DNA of 64,000 nucleotides from Suillus spraguei (GCA_016800925.1 JABCPU010000270.1:1-64000); one strand, 5' to 3'; positions 35,078-46,570 are shown, counted from the stretch's first letter. Numbers and translations: made by a program. Notes: generated by a model not told the origin, from the letters alone.

Positions 35078-35936
35078 ATGGGGGCCACCTCTTGTAACCG
35101 CTATCTTACGATGCTATATCCTACTACGGCACCAAGTATTTATCGTCCCTCTTCGTCTCCTAACAAACATACAAACAGTACTACTAATCAATCGTCAACT
35201 ACTAGTACCACATCGACTGTCCTATCATCAGCAACACCAACAACACCAACTACAACTCTCGCTGGCACATCCTCGATGCCAAACAGTAATGTACAAACTT
35301 CATACGGATCAACAACCTCAATCCCTGTCTCAATTTCCTCCCCCTCCCCCTCCCACTCCCCCGTAAACAACTCATCAAACAGCCGCGCGATTGTAGGTGG
35401 CGTCATCAGTGGTATTGCCGCAATCATAATTGCCCTCCTCATTTTCTACTTACGCCATCACAGAAGGCGAGACGAGTTCGGTTGCAACTTTAAACCCGAT
35501 CGTATCATTTCCTACCACTCAGGGGGAAGAATCTTCCCCCAAGTCGATCTCGACGGAGAAAGCGAGTTCACCCTCTACCATGCCAGTGGTAGCAGTATGT
35601 GCCAATATGGAGAAAATCCCTTCTTATCCGCAGGTGTGGCCGCTGGTGCCAGTGCGAGTATCCGAACAACCTCCCAATCCAGTTTGAACATAGCCACCAC
35701 TGCTGGCGAGGGGTACCCCTCTCAAGCCTTCGTACGCCCAGGCCCGGGTCAGTATCCCCATGGCAGACCGAACATGTATCCCTCCAACAGCCACGCGGCG
35801 AAGGAAAAAAAAAGCGGCCTCTGGGCGTCAAGGCCTTGACCTTGCTGTCCATCACCCAGATGGGGCACAGGTATATAGTACAGAAGGCGGAGAATCGAGA
35901 GATGTTCCCCCTGTGTATGACTCTATATGGCCATAG
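35078..35936 (+). CDS. Ser/Thr-rich single-pass membrane protein, family member 1
   Basis: Single exon. Layout: a Ser/Thr-rich outer region (TTNQSSTTSTTSTVLSS..., SISSPSPSHSPVNNSS), one membrane helix (AIVGGVISGIAAIIIALLIF), a basic stop-transfer (LRHHRRRDEF), the family motif FKPDRIISYHSGGR and PQVDLDGE, then a Gly/Pro/Gln-rich tail. The frame ends early at 35839 because of an A9 run (35805-35813). Removing one A restores GRQGLDLAVHHPDGAQ and the tail RDVPPVYDSIWP, with stop at 35934-35936. The restored end has the PPxY motif seen in members 2 and 3. The start may be ATG 35078 or 35111. No classical signal peptide, so topology rests on the charge pattern. Plan resembles fungal cell-wall sensors (Wsc/Mid2 type), by inference. 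Confidence 0.7.
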
Positions 35937-36106
35937 ACTCATGCAGGGATTTCAAAAGGCGATATTTGAAGTTGCATCTGTAATGCTACCCCCCACGTTT
36001 CGATGGACACTACTTTTAAATTTTGAACGTTCACGTGTACAGTGTATTTCCGTTGTCGTGGTTAATGCCCTGTTTTCTTATTTACTTTAGACATTAGTTG
36101 TCATTA

Positions 36107-37320
36107 AATTGCGCTTGGGGACTCAGCTAACTACTTGTTGACTTTCTTTGCGATACTTATACCAACGCATTTCGTGCGTGCACATTATGGACTCGTGTAA
36201 TCATTCATGTACCATTTGGCAACACTTCACAGTTCCATAGTAAAGACGTCCGAGTCAGGTCCACTCTTGTTGTGTAACTTGTTTGCTTGACCGCCATCAT
36301 TCTTATCTAAGGTCAAGGCCTTACATACAACACCCACTACCACTTTGAGGTTGTTATCTACTATGACATCTCATCATGTTCATCGGAACATCTCCGCCAT
36401 ATCATAATTCATCTACCTCGCCGCTTCCACGCACGACTTCTGATTCTTGATTTGTTCCTTCGCCGCAGAGAACCGGAGTGGCTTTGGGTGAGCGGTTCGC
36501 TTCATGGACAGACAGGTCATGAGTCTACCATTGGAGGTCTGTCTGCCCGCCATCCATTTAATTTCTTATCCCACCATCAGTTCTGCCATCGCCTGCCACC
36601 TTGATCTCGCCTTCGCACGAGCCATGGACACCAGATAGACGGTAGTACTTTTGTGACTTTAAGCCAGCTCTGTACAATTTTTGACCCAATTCACAATTTT
36701 ACAGACCGAGCGATTAAGACTCAAGATGAAACTTCCAGCGTTGCCATTACACGTGTACAGTCAACTCCTAATTTCCCTGGTTCTCCGGGCCCACCAACGT
36801 CAAATTCTTCAACATGGGAAGATGAATCACACCGAATTGAACATGTTGATCCCAATCGAAGCTGATGAAGAGAGACTTGGGAGATGCGGAGAGCCGTTGA
36901 TCTAAGCTGTGCATATGAATGTGTGGGTCTGACCAAATTAACTATAGGCTAATCTTGTGCAACAGGGGGGGATACTACAGGAATCGCGAGTCCTTTACTC
37001 GTCTGAATCTCCAGATCCTGAGAGAGTACTGACGTGTAACATTTTTTCTGGTCAGCTTCTTATACCACTGCCCATCCCGTTTCGTATTTTTGTGGTCAGG
37101 TAGGTGGCCTTTTTGATTTGTCCTCCCGCCAATGACCTACTTGCCGTTTCGCATAAAGAGTCGAGATGGTCACTGCGGTCTCTACCTTGGTGCCTCCCTC
37201 GGAGATCCTCCTCTTCGTTAGCCTCAGCACTACACAAAAGAATCTATATTTCACGAACCTCACTAGCTGAGAAGATAGAAAACCGATTCGTTTTGTGAAA
37301 GAAGCCGTCTGTGTGTCCCA
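36107..37320. mobile_element. Candidate ~1.2 kb insertion with imperfect terminal inverted repeats
   Basis: Sequence on either side (to about 36106 and from about 37321) is homologous to the continuous region downstream of member 2 (46002-46570), where this 1.2 kb is absent. The left edge has TTGGGGACTC and the right edge GTGTCCCAAAA, roughly inverted. No transposase was recognised inside; an internal hairpin lies at 36508-36550. It could be a non-autonomous DNA transposon. A deletion in the member 2 region is the alternative. Confidence 0.35.
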
Positions 37321-37640
37321 AAATTGATATTTTTGTTCGCCAATTTTTGTGTTGTCAGCCAACCATTTTTGGGTCTGATCTTACGTGCGTGGGCCTCTGT
37401 TGTACCATCTGTTGTCCTGCATGACTTCACTTTCATTCAAAGTTCGTCAATGTCGAGTGTTTTCGTTGTGCCCTTCCTCGAACGGAACTTTCCGACGCAG
37501 GCGTGGCATGTACGTGACCAATATCTTTATCCAGGTATGTAACAGCGTTCTTAAACAGGATTCGCGTGCCACTTTGTTGTTGTTCCACGGTGTACAATGT
37601 AACATCCATTATTCTCTTGGCATAAAGTTGCCAGCGTTCA
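37321..37640. repeat. Downstream segment shared with 46190-46570
   Basis: Ordered matches with the member 2 downstream region include 'ttgttcgcc' against 'ttgctcgcc', 'catctgttgtcc', 'cccttcctcga', 'gcatgtacgtgacc', 'taaacaggatt' and 'gtacaa(t/c)gtaacat'. Shows that members 1 and 2 were duplicated with at least 0.5 kb of 3' flank. Confidence 0.7.
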
Positions 37641-38805
37641 GTTCATCAACCATCCGAGCGGGATTTGGACATTGAACTGAACTGGATCTGGTGAACTGTC
37701 TGAGCATGTCCGGATTGTGTTCAAACTGCAAGCCTTGACCTCTGAGGATAAGAGTTGGAGGAAATGTTCAAAATGCAAGTTTACAAACTGTACAGTTGTT
37801 CAGCTAACCAGAATTGCCAGATGAGGGTGATTATCATTGACAAAAAAAGGCTAGGTCTACGGACAGCTTGGATGAAAACCGACGTTACGGTGCGCTCAAT
37901 GTGAATTGTCTGCTCAAGGATACATCTGAAATTGACTTTCCTTCACAGAATCACATACGATTACAGACTCGATACTTATGGCACCAACGAATGTTATGCG
38001 CGACTTTTCCCCAAAAACTTCAACATCATTCCAACAATCCAAATTCAGCAGCGGCAGCTGTCTTGCAGCTTTGTGTATTGATCATTGCTCGCCCTTACCA
38101 CGCTTCTAATCGTCCTCCCAGTATATGTCAAGCGGATTTCAAGCCCGGTCAGCTACTTACGACAAGTTTCGCAGTCGTTTGACCGCTCCACGCTGCTGCT
38201 TGCATCTCGATTGACTGCACAGTACTCCCCCGAGTCGGCTGGCAACTTTTGCCCTATACGGGAAAAAAGAAGCTCTGTTTCTTCAATTTGTACACTTTCC
38301 TACCTTTGAATTGCGTCCAGCGATCTTGCCTTGAATCTGCATTCTGGTGTGTGCAGTGACATATTACCTATACGTGGGTTTTTCTGATTATCACTTAGAA
38401 GGTTGCCACGTCACAAGATTCACACTTTACTGATTGTATGCCACATCACTCACATGATTACGAGTGACCCCAAAGGGTATTTCTCCATCGTATGTACTGA
38501 ATTAACTGTGATCCTTTCAGCATCTCATAGTCCTGATGTGTGCCAGCTAACTTTTGATTTTCAAGCTCACGACTACGGGAACTTCGTTCACTCGTATACG
38601 TTATGTTGGGTCAACATCATGATTTATATCGGGCCAAACATCTTATTCAACAATTTCCTTTACTCAAGCGACAATGAAATTTGTCTAAGGAATCCAGCAA
38701 TCAACTAGGAAATATGTCGAACTCGTAAGTGACAGATTAACACGATAGCAGAAATACGACTCGCTTGCGCGACGTGCGAGCTCTTCGGTTGCTTGAGAGT
38801 TCTTC
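37641..38805. other. Intergenic, no gene recognised
   Basis: The largest frames (37868-38182 and 38403-38708, plus strand) have no recognisable motif or partner. I see no supportable gene. Confidence 0.45.
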
Positions 38806-39054
38806 TCAAGATGACGATCTGCAGTACGGTGTCTCAGTTACATCATTCTATAACAAGTCAGTCAATAAGTTAATCCAACGCAAAATAATTATACTCACAT
38901 AACAATCATTAGAGCAGCAGTCGCTGGCGATATTACAAAAATCGCCATCGTTGGCGCATTTACGTTGTGAGTCTCTGATGAAAAGAGATGGTGTTGCGCT
39001 GACAGAAAGAGATGCTGTCAAAACAGCCACGACGACGAGTAAGACAGAACGCAT
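38806..39054 (-). CDS. Small secreted cysteine-rich protein with knottin-like spacing
   Basis: Two exons, 39054-38899 and 38847-38806, split by a 51-bp GTGAGT...TAG intron; 65 residues. The N-terminus is a strong signal peptide (MRSVLLVVVAVLTASLSVSA), followed by a short linker. The mature part has six Cys in the order C-x6-C-x5-C-C-x3-C-x9-C (CANDGDFCNIASDCC, then SNDC, then the last Cys in exon 2). This is the inhibitor cystine-knot (knottin) pattern. Without splicing the frame would lose the sixth Cys, which supports the intron. Such peptides are secreted and may act on hosts, competitors or the fungal wall; the actual role is unknown. It lies isolated between membrane-protein genes. Confidence 0.8.
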
Positions 39055-39599
39055 TAGTTGCTTGTGATATGAGGTCTGGTAGAGAGGTTCTCGAATAACT
39101 CGTAGGTACTAGTAGGCGAGACGGCTTGCTTTTATGTCCTGAAAACCTCTCTAACCATTCTAGGAATCAAGAGTGGATGGTGTAATAGTAGTCGTTTGGT
39201 GGCCCTGCAACTAGCAGGGGAAATGGAGGCTAACAATATATGGATAGATTCTGGGCTCGGTATTGTGTGACCCGGTTCCCAAGACTCACTGACAGCTCGG
39301 ATCCGAGTAGGCAGCAATGCAATTGTCCTTTCTTGAGAGCTTACTACTTGACACAATAAATTTCATCATCTCTCGACAAATGTTAACATACGCAATACCT
39401 ATGTGTACAGGTACGTATATATATTTTGTATTCATTTCCGTCCTATGTAGAGTAGTGCTTTATGAGGGACAATATTGTACAATGTAAGGGACACCTATGT
39501 CCTTGCCGCACTTCAAGGCTCGCAAAATGCCCTGGAGTGAGGAATCCTCCACCAGTCTGCCGATCCTGCTGGCCATTAACTGCCCAAACTTCCGAAACA
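39055..39599. other. Intergenic, no gene recognised
   Basis: Contains the promoter side of the small secreted protein gene and the 3' end of the next minus-strand gene. Short ORFs only. Confidence 0.5.
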
Positions 39600-41450
39600 T
39601 CACGTAGGTACAACATCGGTCAATAAGCTCATCAAGAATATAAATCCCAAGGAGGTAGAGCAAGCCAAAGCCAGCGCGCCCCACCAAGCAGTTTCAGTTA
39701 AACCTAAGTCTAAATTATCCGTCAAAACGATGTCATATGCATGTTGGACCCCTCTCCCCAACACGCTCGAGTTGCAGTAACAATTATCATAGAAATTCGC
39801 AAACTGCAGCACACTGGTTGTGACTACCCAGACTGCATTGACGGTTGCCAAGAATTTCCCACCCCATCTCAAAAGGTTCGACAGGACCTTTGCGAGAGGC
39901 ATTGCGATAGAAAAGAAAGGACTCCAGCTGGATCTGCCCGAGTATGAATATGTGTAGTGCGAAATGATGCTCGACGCGACTAGCATCGCCCACACCATCG
40001 TAGCCAGTGCGCCGTAGACGATATAACCAACAGATCTACAACCAAGGCCCTGTCGTGTCCCGTTTGTCAGTGGCAGGTATAGGTATGTACATCAAACGAT
40101 ACTTACCGTTGTCGGACTAAAATATACAATCAGTACTGCAGCTCCAGTTGTTGCCCACTGCAAAGCTATGGGCAGGAGCGACGCCACAAACATGCGGAGA
40201 AATATTCCTGATGCCCAGGGGCTCCATATTCCGTATCGAGGAAGTCTGCAGTAGGCATTGACTTCGGACGGGGTTCCAGACCTGTTGCTGGGCTCAATAA
40301 CGTCCCTCCCACCCGCGTTCTTCCATATACTCCCCATCCTGACCGGTCTATGTATTCTGGAATTCTTGGAGGCCATTCGAAAAGCATCGAAGACATCCTC
40401 TGCCGACCGAGACCATGGGATGGCTCGGGCATAGTTGTAGATGGGTGGAGTTAAATTTTCGTCAGGAGATGAATGTTGTTCCAAAGTGAAATCGATGGAC
40501 ATTGCTCGTCTTCCGGAAATATCTGATGCCTTCACGACTCCATAATGGGTGGCTACAAATGCCATTGCATCTGCAGTTTCCATGGCCCGTTTAATGCGCA
40601 CATAGTCACACTTTGGGGATAGCTGCAGCCAACCTATAACGATTGGTATGAGCCACAACCAAACCGATCCCACGCCTTGACCGTTGGAGTTGAGATTGGC
40701 GCTAATGTCCGATAGCGAGCCGACGACTGTCAATAGGTATGCAACAATGACCCAAGCAATGGATGTCGCAGATGCGATGGACCAAGTGAGAGTATAATCG
40801 AGACAATCGGCAATCGCCGGCCACCAGTCGTCATTCTCTGGTAGGACAACGAGGGAGCTGAGCAGCGAGTTTTCATTTGTTATTTTCAGTGGAGTTTGTT
40901 GAAGGCTTATAAGGATGCGGACGGCATGTCTAGCGTTGGGGAAGGACACGATCTCGAATTGGCGACTGATCCACCGAGCATTGAGAATAGTGAGAATCAT
41001 TGAGTAACCGGCGAGTACCGGTGAACCGACTGTGAGGATAGCAGACATGAGGTTGTCAACTCTATGTCTTGCACCGAAAGGCAGTTGAGAAATGAGCGCA
41101 AGGTAGGGTAATAGCCAGGCACCGAACTGCTGCGAAGTGATTATCCAGGTGGGCTCCTGTAATCCAGAGCCACAATGTGAAAGACACATATCATAGGTGA
41201 ATCCAGCTGCATTTAAGATATCCGATATGTTTTCTATATTTCTACCATTGGCATCCACCAATCCAGACGCATCGTATGTGTTATTCGCATGATTTCTGAA
41301 GTTGATGAAGCAGTCGGTAAAATTGACTGCGTACGCCCCTCGGAGGGACACAGACAGCAGGAGAAACAATCGGATCTCTAGGAGAATGGTGAGCAGAAGT
41401 CAAGACAAGATTTCAGACTCACTAATTGTATTGCGCATTAGCTGCATCAT
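39600..41450 (-). CDS. Large fungal multi-pass membrane protein, uncharacterised family
   Basis: Three exons, 41450-41423, 41377-40107 and 40049-39600, give 582 residues with correct phases. The N-terminus MMQLMRN... continues into a hydrophobic signal or anchor (IRLFLLLSVSLRGAYA), then an outer segment NFTDCFINFRNHANNTYDAS with an N-glycosylation pattern and Cys pairs (YDMCLSHCGSG). The body has several helices and blocks typical of this filamentous-fungal family: QQFGAWLLPYLALISQLPFG, SLVVLPENDDWWPAIADCL, GSVWLWLIPIVIGWLQLSPK, PIYNYARAIPWSRSAEDVF. The last exon adds membrane segments and FANFYDNCYCNSSVLGRG. The family is common in fungal genomes but has no established function. The gene looks fully intact. 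Confidence 0.85.
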
Positions 41451-41476
41451 ATCATAGGGCAGAGCGCACCAATGGA

Positions 41477-41486
41477 TTTATATAAG
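41477..41486 (-). promoter_or_regulatory. TATA-like element
   Basis: CTTATATAAA on the minus strand lies about 30 nt upstream of the start codon at 41450, and no other gene would use it. It implies a very short leader. Confidence 0.45.
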
Positions 41487-42770
41487 GGAGTTCCCGACCC
41501 GTAAGCCCCAAGAAACTGGTGATAAACATATTTGACCAACAGCCGTTTAACATCGTCATCCAGAACTTTTATGTTCAAACCTGGCGACTCGTTACTAACT
41601 GATATCTGGACTTTGAAATGATATAGGAACTTACTACGTCCGGTTTCGGCCGACCTCTCCAAATCAACGTTCACTCCAAATTCAGCCTGAGCTTCGAGCG
41701 AAATTGAACTGCAGGAATTTTGCAGACTCGGATACCACACCCGTGAATCTAACTCAATGATGATTCAAAGAGATATGCACCTTCAAGGCAAACCAGACAC
41801 GCAGCGGAAAGCAGCCTTGTGCTTGCGTCTATACCGTACATGTGGGGGTAGTGGATTGGTTGAAAATTAAACCAGGCTTGGTCGTCACCGCACAATTGTT
41901 TAGATAGCGGGTACAGTAATGCGAGGCGGGCAAGTATGCAACATCCGGTAAGCACATCTGAGGAGTGAATATTACTATAATTTAGAACCGAACACAAAAT
42001 GGAAGGAAGCACCAGCCTGTACGTAGCGTTTTTACGTGTCATGTAGTACTCCGTACACCGCTTGCTGTGGGAATACTTCAGATGCCAACGAATTTACGTC
42101 GAGGCTCTGGCTTGCTAACAGGGGGGGACAGTCGCGGTGGCCCAGTTGTGAGACCTGAATCCTGATGGTCACGGTCCAGTCACGGTACTATTGAGTAAGC
42201 TTAAGTGGACCAAATTCACTCCTGCGATATACATCCTGATCCTCTCAGGCTAGCCTAAGTGCTTGATAGCCTACTATATACTACGAACCTGTTACGAACG
42301 CTCTTCCAGTCAACCGCGTTGATATCTTAGCACTGTGTCCTCAGGTAATTGATCCAATGCTACTTTGCAACTCATGTTGCATCAAGTGGCTCCGTCATTA
42401 AGAAGATGGTATCATTGTAGCCTATGAGATTCAGACCTCCCACAAAATATGTTCTGAATGCAGAACAAGGAATCAAACCCGAAATTTACGCCGGAGTGTC
42501 GCCATGATGATCTAAACATCACCACCTCTTGGTGTCCGTGTCATTGTGTTATCGATGATTCGAGAATGATATCTGCTATGAAAATCTAAGCGCTTTTTTA
42601 AAGCACGTTTCCAAGTATGCATATGGACACTCCAACAAATATATCCTACGTATCCCGCATTTCCAAGTCTACGGATAATCGACTAATCTCCACAAAATAT
42701 CCCGCATTTCCCAGCGTACGGATAGCCATCCATTCTCCACCAAGAATAGCACGGCGTTTAGGCTAAATCA
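41487..42770. other. Upstream region with two open frames of doubtful status
   Basis: Minus-strand frames 42042-41749 and 41740-41447 are open, and the second ends in a TGA overlapping the ATG of the membrane gene (ATGA). A TATA-like element lies within the second frame, so a promoter and leader are the simpler reading. No motif recognised. The part from 42060 to 42770 is noncoding. Confidence 0.4.
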
Positions 42771-44109
42771 TTACACATTGCAAAGTGCTCCTTTCACAGG
42801 CTCCCCCTCGCGTGTCCATAGTGAATCTACACTCCCTATCCTGTACAAGGTACTGTCATCGCGCGTAAATCGAGATGTGTAAATCGGTAAAGGCTTCGTA
42901 GGAAGATTTTTCTGGGAGTTTTTTTGTTCAGTGTCTACCTCTGTTGGAAGGGAGCTGCAAGTTTTTCCATTGATTACGACACGAATAAGGACCATGTAGA
43001 AGGCAATCGAAATTATTGGCATGGTCTGGTTGATTGAGGCTCAGTATTTTTCCATGACAGGTGATACGGAATTACCATGTCTACCAAAACCTCTTCTCCA
43101 TTATTATTGTAGATGACACATATTAGTCTGGCAAAGAGCGCAGCAGAGTACAAAATAGCGGCATCCACAAGTATGCGCACTATTGGCCAAATGGAGCCCC
43201 TCGTAGCGCGAACTGTAGAGACACTTCGTTCGGTCATCCAGATATGGTATGCGAGTAATCCTGGATACATTGAGTCAGGGCCTTTCTACGCGTGCGCAGA
43301 AACATTCTTACCTGAACTCAACAAATTAGTCAGGAGTGCCGAAATGATAAATGCCGGGACCCAGTCTGCGAGCAACGTAGTGAGGAGATCTGTGGAGTTT
43401 CTGGCTTGCGAAAGGCTGTAGACCCCAGAAATACCAGTCACTTTGAAGTTATGTCAGGACACGACTTAAGTATGAGACACATACTGACCTGCAACACAGC
43501 ACCATAGTATACTTGGTAGGATGATAACGCAGATCCTTCTCCAAATAACATAGCAACGATAAATCTTTGACCAGACAAGATAAACTCAGATGTTTTTAAG
43601 CCAGCAGATAAAATGAGAGCCCACCATTACCCCATCAGCGAGCAGAGTTTGCAAGACGTATAACATATGCTTCATGATGTATGTTTTTTCGGTAACATCA
43701 CTAAAGAATGCCTCTGGCCCTCCTTGGAAGGTGTCACGATAGTTCACTAGTCCATCTTGGACACGAATAATATTCACAGCGATGTGCTTGGGTGACATCA
43801 GTAGATGTACATCAGATATTAAAATGTGAGAAGCTAACCACAGTACTCAATATCAACAGCAGGATGGCCACTGCAGTGATTGGGCGATTCACGTCCTGCA
43901 TGCGATGGTTGTTGGTCATAGCCCATATCGTACCCATAAACATGAGGACTGAAAAGCCTAGAGAACCCTAGCTTGGTGAGAATGGGTTGGACAAACCAAT
44001 TGTGATACTTGCCGTATAAAACGCCTTCCAGCAGTGCTGACAGGATAGCAGCGGAGTCAGGTGAGATGCCTCTTGTTGAATCCATGACCAATGTGTGCTC
44101 GGCAGGCAT
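42771..44109 (-). CDS. Seven-helix-like membrane protein, uncharacterised basidiomycete family
   Basis: Seven exons: 44109-44013, 43957-43842, 43786-43631, 43564-43489, 43440-43312, 43260-43076, 43025-42771. They sum to 338 codons including stop. About seven hydrophobic segments alternate with short loops: SAAILSALLEGVLYG, FSVLMFMGTIW, AVAILLLILST, TYIMKHMLYVLQTLLADG, IYRCYVIW..., TLLADWVPAFIISALL, ILVDAAILYSAALFARLI, IISIAFYMVLIRVVI. The C-terminal tail is polar (TSRFTRDDSTLYRIGSVDSL). The layout is that of a large uncharacterised basidiomycete family often noted as integral membrane or GPCR-like. Intron 1 has a GC donor (GCAAGT...TAG); all others are GT-AG. Frame is intact throughout. Confidence 0.82.
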
Positions 44110-45215
44110 CTTTATCTATCATTTTATACAAATACCTTAGACCATTGTACCAGGAACTGCTGTCCTCGCTTGTTGAAGTCTTGCTGTATTATGATAGCCG
44201 GCGCATGATAGAGAAGAAGTAGGCCATATTCTCGGTCACAGCTTGACTCCGAGCCTCTCCTTTTCAGGAGCACGTTTGATAGGGCGTTTTCATGAGATCC
44301 GACTACACCCAGGGCATAGATAAGTATAAACGGAGACTATCTAGCAGAGTTTGTTGTCCAGCGTTGACAAAACGCAATTGAGATGAGGTTCACCCTACAC
44401 CGATAATATTTAGTAATACTTCTATTACTAGTAGAGTGTGAGAAAATTTTGCTCATCGGCATCGATCTGCTCACCGATCGGACGAGTCAGTATAAGTACT
44501 CGGTACTCGGGCTGGAGGAACAAGAGTCGATTCACCCACCCTTAGTGTTTCTACCCAATATGTACATCCTGTCCTTGCAAGTCGCCATATCACTGTCCCT
44601 GTCATTCTAGACCACGATTGTGTAACCAAACATGTATCAATACGCTTAGTAAGAATTGATCGATCGACTTCGGATCACGCGCACGCACCTAATGAAGTCT
44701 AGTCACCTGGCAGTCTATCATACTTGGCGAGGGTAAATTTCGTACATGTGGGTTCTGGAACCTCGCGCCCGTCCTCTTCGGTTTTAGTCACTGGCGCTGG
44801 TTGCTCGCTTCTTCGTCACAGTTCTAAAGCTTGACTCCCTCTGAAACCAACCAACCATACGATCTGTGTCTGTATATGAGTTGTCAGCATGCTGAGAACT
44901 GACCGTCCTAGTCTATGCAAGAAGGCGGCAGGCTCTTAATAAAACCTGGTTAACTCTAAAACGGCATTGTTACGAAAGCACGGCCATAAGGCCAATCCGA
45001 TATTGACAACGACATTTTAGAATCGACCAGGCCAATAAACAAGGTTCGTTCAGGGACTCGAAAAGTCCGACTGATAAATCGATAATAGGGTACCATAAGC
45101 ACGCGCATGGCATCCTAATACCACACTCTTTTACCGTCATGTCCGACAATACTTGGGGAGACCCTACGTATACTTGGGGGGACGGAGACTCTACGTATAC
45201 TTGGGGATCGCATAC
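44110..45215. other. Intergenic, divergent promoter region
   Basis: Spacer between the minus-strand seven-helix gene and Ser/Thr-rich member 2. Near 45164-45210 a 16-bp block (CTACGTATACTTGGGG) occurs twice. An upstream ATG at 45139 is out of frame with member 2 unless the G6 run at 45176-45181 is one base short. Confidence 0.5.
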
Positions 45216-46001
45216 ATGGACACCTCAGCATCCACAACAACTATTGTCACAACAGAGGTATCTACAACAACCTCAATCCCTGTCCCAACTTCTTCTCCTT
45301 CTCCCTCTTCCTTGAAAAACTCACCACACACTGGCGCAATCGTAGGTGCCATCATCGCTGGTATTGCTGGTATCGCCCTTCCCGCCCTCCTCATCTTCTA
45401 CATACGCCGTCGTAGAAGGCGAGACCAGTTCGGCGGCAAATTTGACCCAGATCGTATCATTTCCCATAGTTCAAGGAACAGAATTCTCCCCCAAGTCGAT
45501 CTTGGCGAGGAAAACGAAATTACCCACTACCCTGACAGTGAAAGCAACATGAGTCAATTTGGAGAAAGCCCCTTCCAACCCTCGGGCGCAGGAGGTGCAA
45601 GTACCCACCGCAGAAACTCCCCATTTGGCTCTCCCTCCCAATACTCTGCTCGCCCCAACTCTGCCGGCACGGGGTATTCCTCTCAGGGCTTTATAAACTC
45701 AGCCCCGGGCCAGCATCCTCAAGGCGCACCGAACATGCACCAAATGCAACATGCGGACCAGCATCACCAATTCCCCATCACATCTCCTGCTCCAATTGTT
45801 ACCATGACTCCACCCTCCAGCAGCCATACAACGAAGGAGATAGAAGCTGCTGGGCGTCAGGGCCTTGGCCTCGCTACCCAACAAGAAGTCGACGGGGAGG
45901 GTTCTGGTGTTGTCCAGCACCAAGATGGAGGACGGGTGCATAGTGAAGAAGAAGGAGAACCAAGAGATATACCCCCTGCGTATGACTCTATAAGGCAGTA
46001 A
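45216..46001 (+). CDS. Ser/Thr-rich single-pass membrane protein, family member 2
   Basis: Single exon of 261 residues from MDTSASTTTIVTTEVS. Ser/Thr-rich outer part, then one helix (AIVGAIIAGIAGIALPALLI), RRRRRRDQF, the family motif FDPDRIISHSSRNR and LPQVDLGEENEIT. The tail has PSQYSARPNSAGTGYSSQGF, SAPGQHPQGAPNM and, near the end, GSGVVQHQDGGRV followed by EEEGEPRDIPPAYDSIRQ. The C-terminal PPAY is a WW-domain-binding motif, as used by Nedd4/Rsp5 ubiquitin ligases (established knowledge); use here is inferred. Intact frame, so this is the reference copy of the family. An upstream ATG at 45139 could extend the protein if the G6 run is miscounted. Confidence 0.75.
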   Translation: MDTSASTTTIVTTEVSTTTSIPVPTSSPSPSSLKNSPHTGAIVGAIIAGIAGIALPALLIFYIRRRRRRDQFGGKFDPDRIISHSSRNRILPQVDLGEENEITHYPDSESNMSQFGESPFQPSGAGGASTHRRNSPFGSPSQYSARPNSAGTGYSSQGFINSAPGQHPQGAPNMHQMQHADQHHQFPITSPAPIVTMTPPSSSHTTKEIEAAGRQGLGLATQQEVDGEGSGVVQHQDGGRVHSEEEGEPRDIPPAYDSIRQ

Positions 46002-46570
46002 GCTCATGCAGGAATTCCAGAAGGCAACATTTGAAGTTGAATCTGTGGTGGTGCCCCCGCCCCCGCCACGTTTCGATTGATGCCACTTTTGGACATTCAT
46101 ACGTATATACAGTGCATTGCCGTTGTCTTCATCATCATCTCAGACCCTCTTTCCACATTAAATATTATTGTATATCTTTGCATTTTTGCTCGCCGATCTT
46201 TGTATTGTGAACTAATCATTTTTTGGGTCACGGTGCTCCGCACTGGACTCTTTTACATCATCTGTTGTCCGGCACAGCTTCACTTTTCAAAATTCGTCGA
46301 TGTCGGAATGTTCTGTACGTCGCACCCTTCCTCGACCGGATCTTCCCGAGACGGGCGCGATGAGATTTTGTATTCTTAACTAGGCATGTACGTGACCGCT
46401 CCAATATATTGGTTCAGTGAACGGGGTTTTTTAAACAGGATTCTTGTTGTCGTTCCACATTCTCAAGAAGCTGCTCGGATATAGAAAGTGGTGCGGAGCC
46501 TCTGCGCTGATCTGAGGTCTGATCTAACTTGCCAGTGTACAACGTAACATTCATCATTCTCCTGGCATAA
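46002..46570. repeat. Member 2 downstream region shared with member 1 downstream region
   Basis: Partner of 35937-36106 plus 37321-37640. Continuous here, interrupted there by about 1.2 kb. Confidence 0.7.

Noticed and set aside
42460..42545. tRNA-like sequence on the minus strand with a GGTTTGATTCC core
   Set aside because: No consistent cloverleaf could be drawn around the B-box-like core; it is at most a decayed tRNA fragment.
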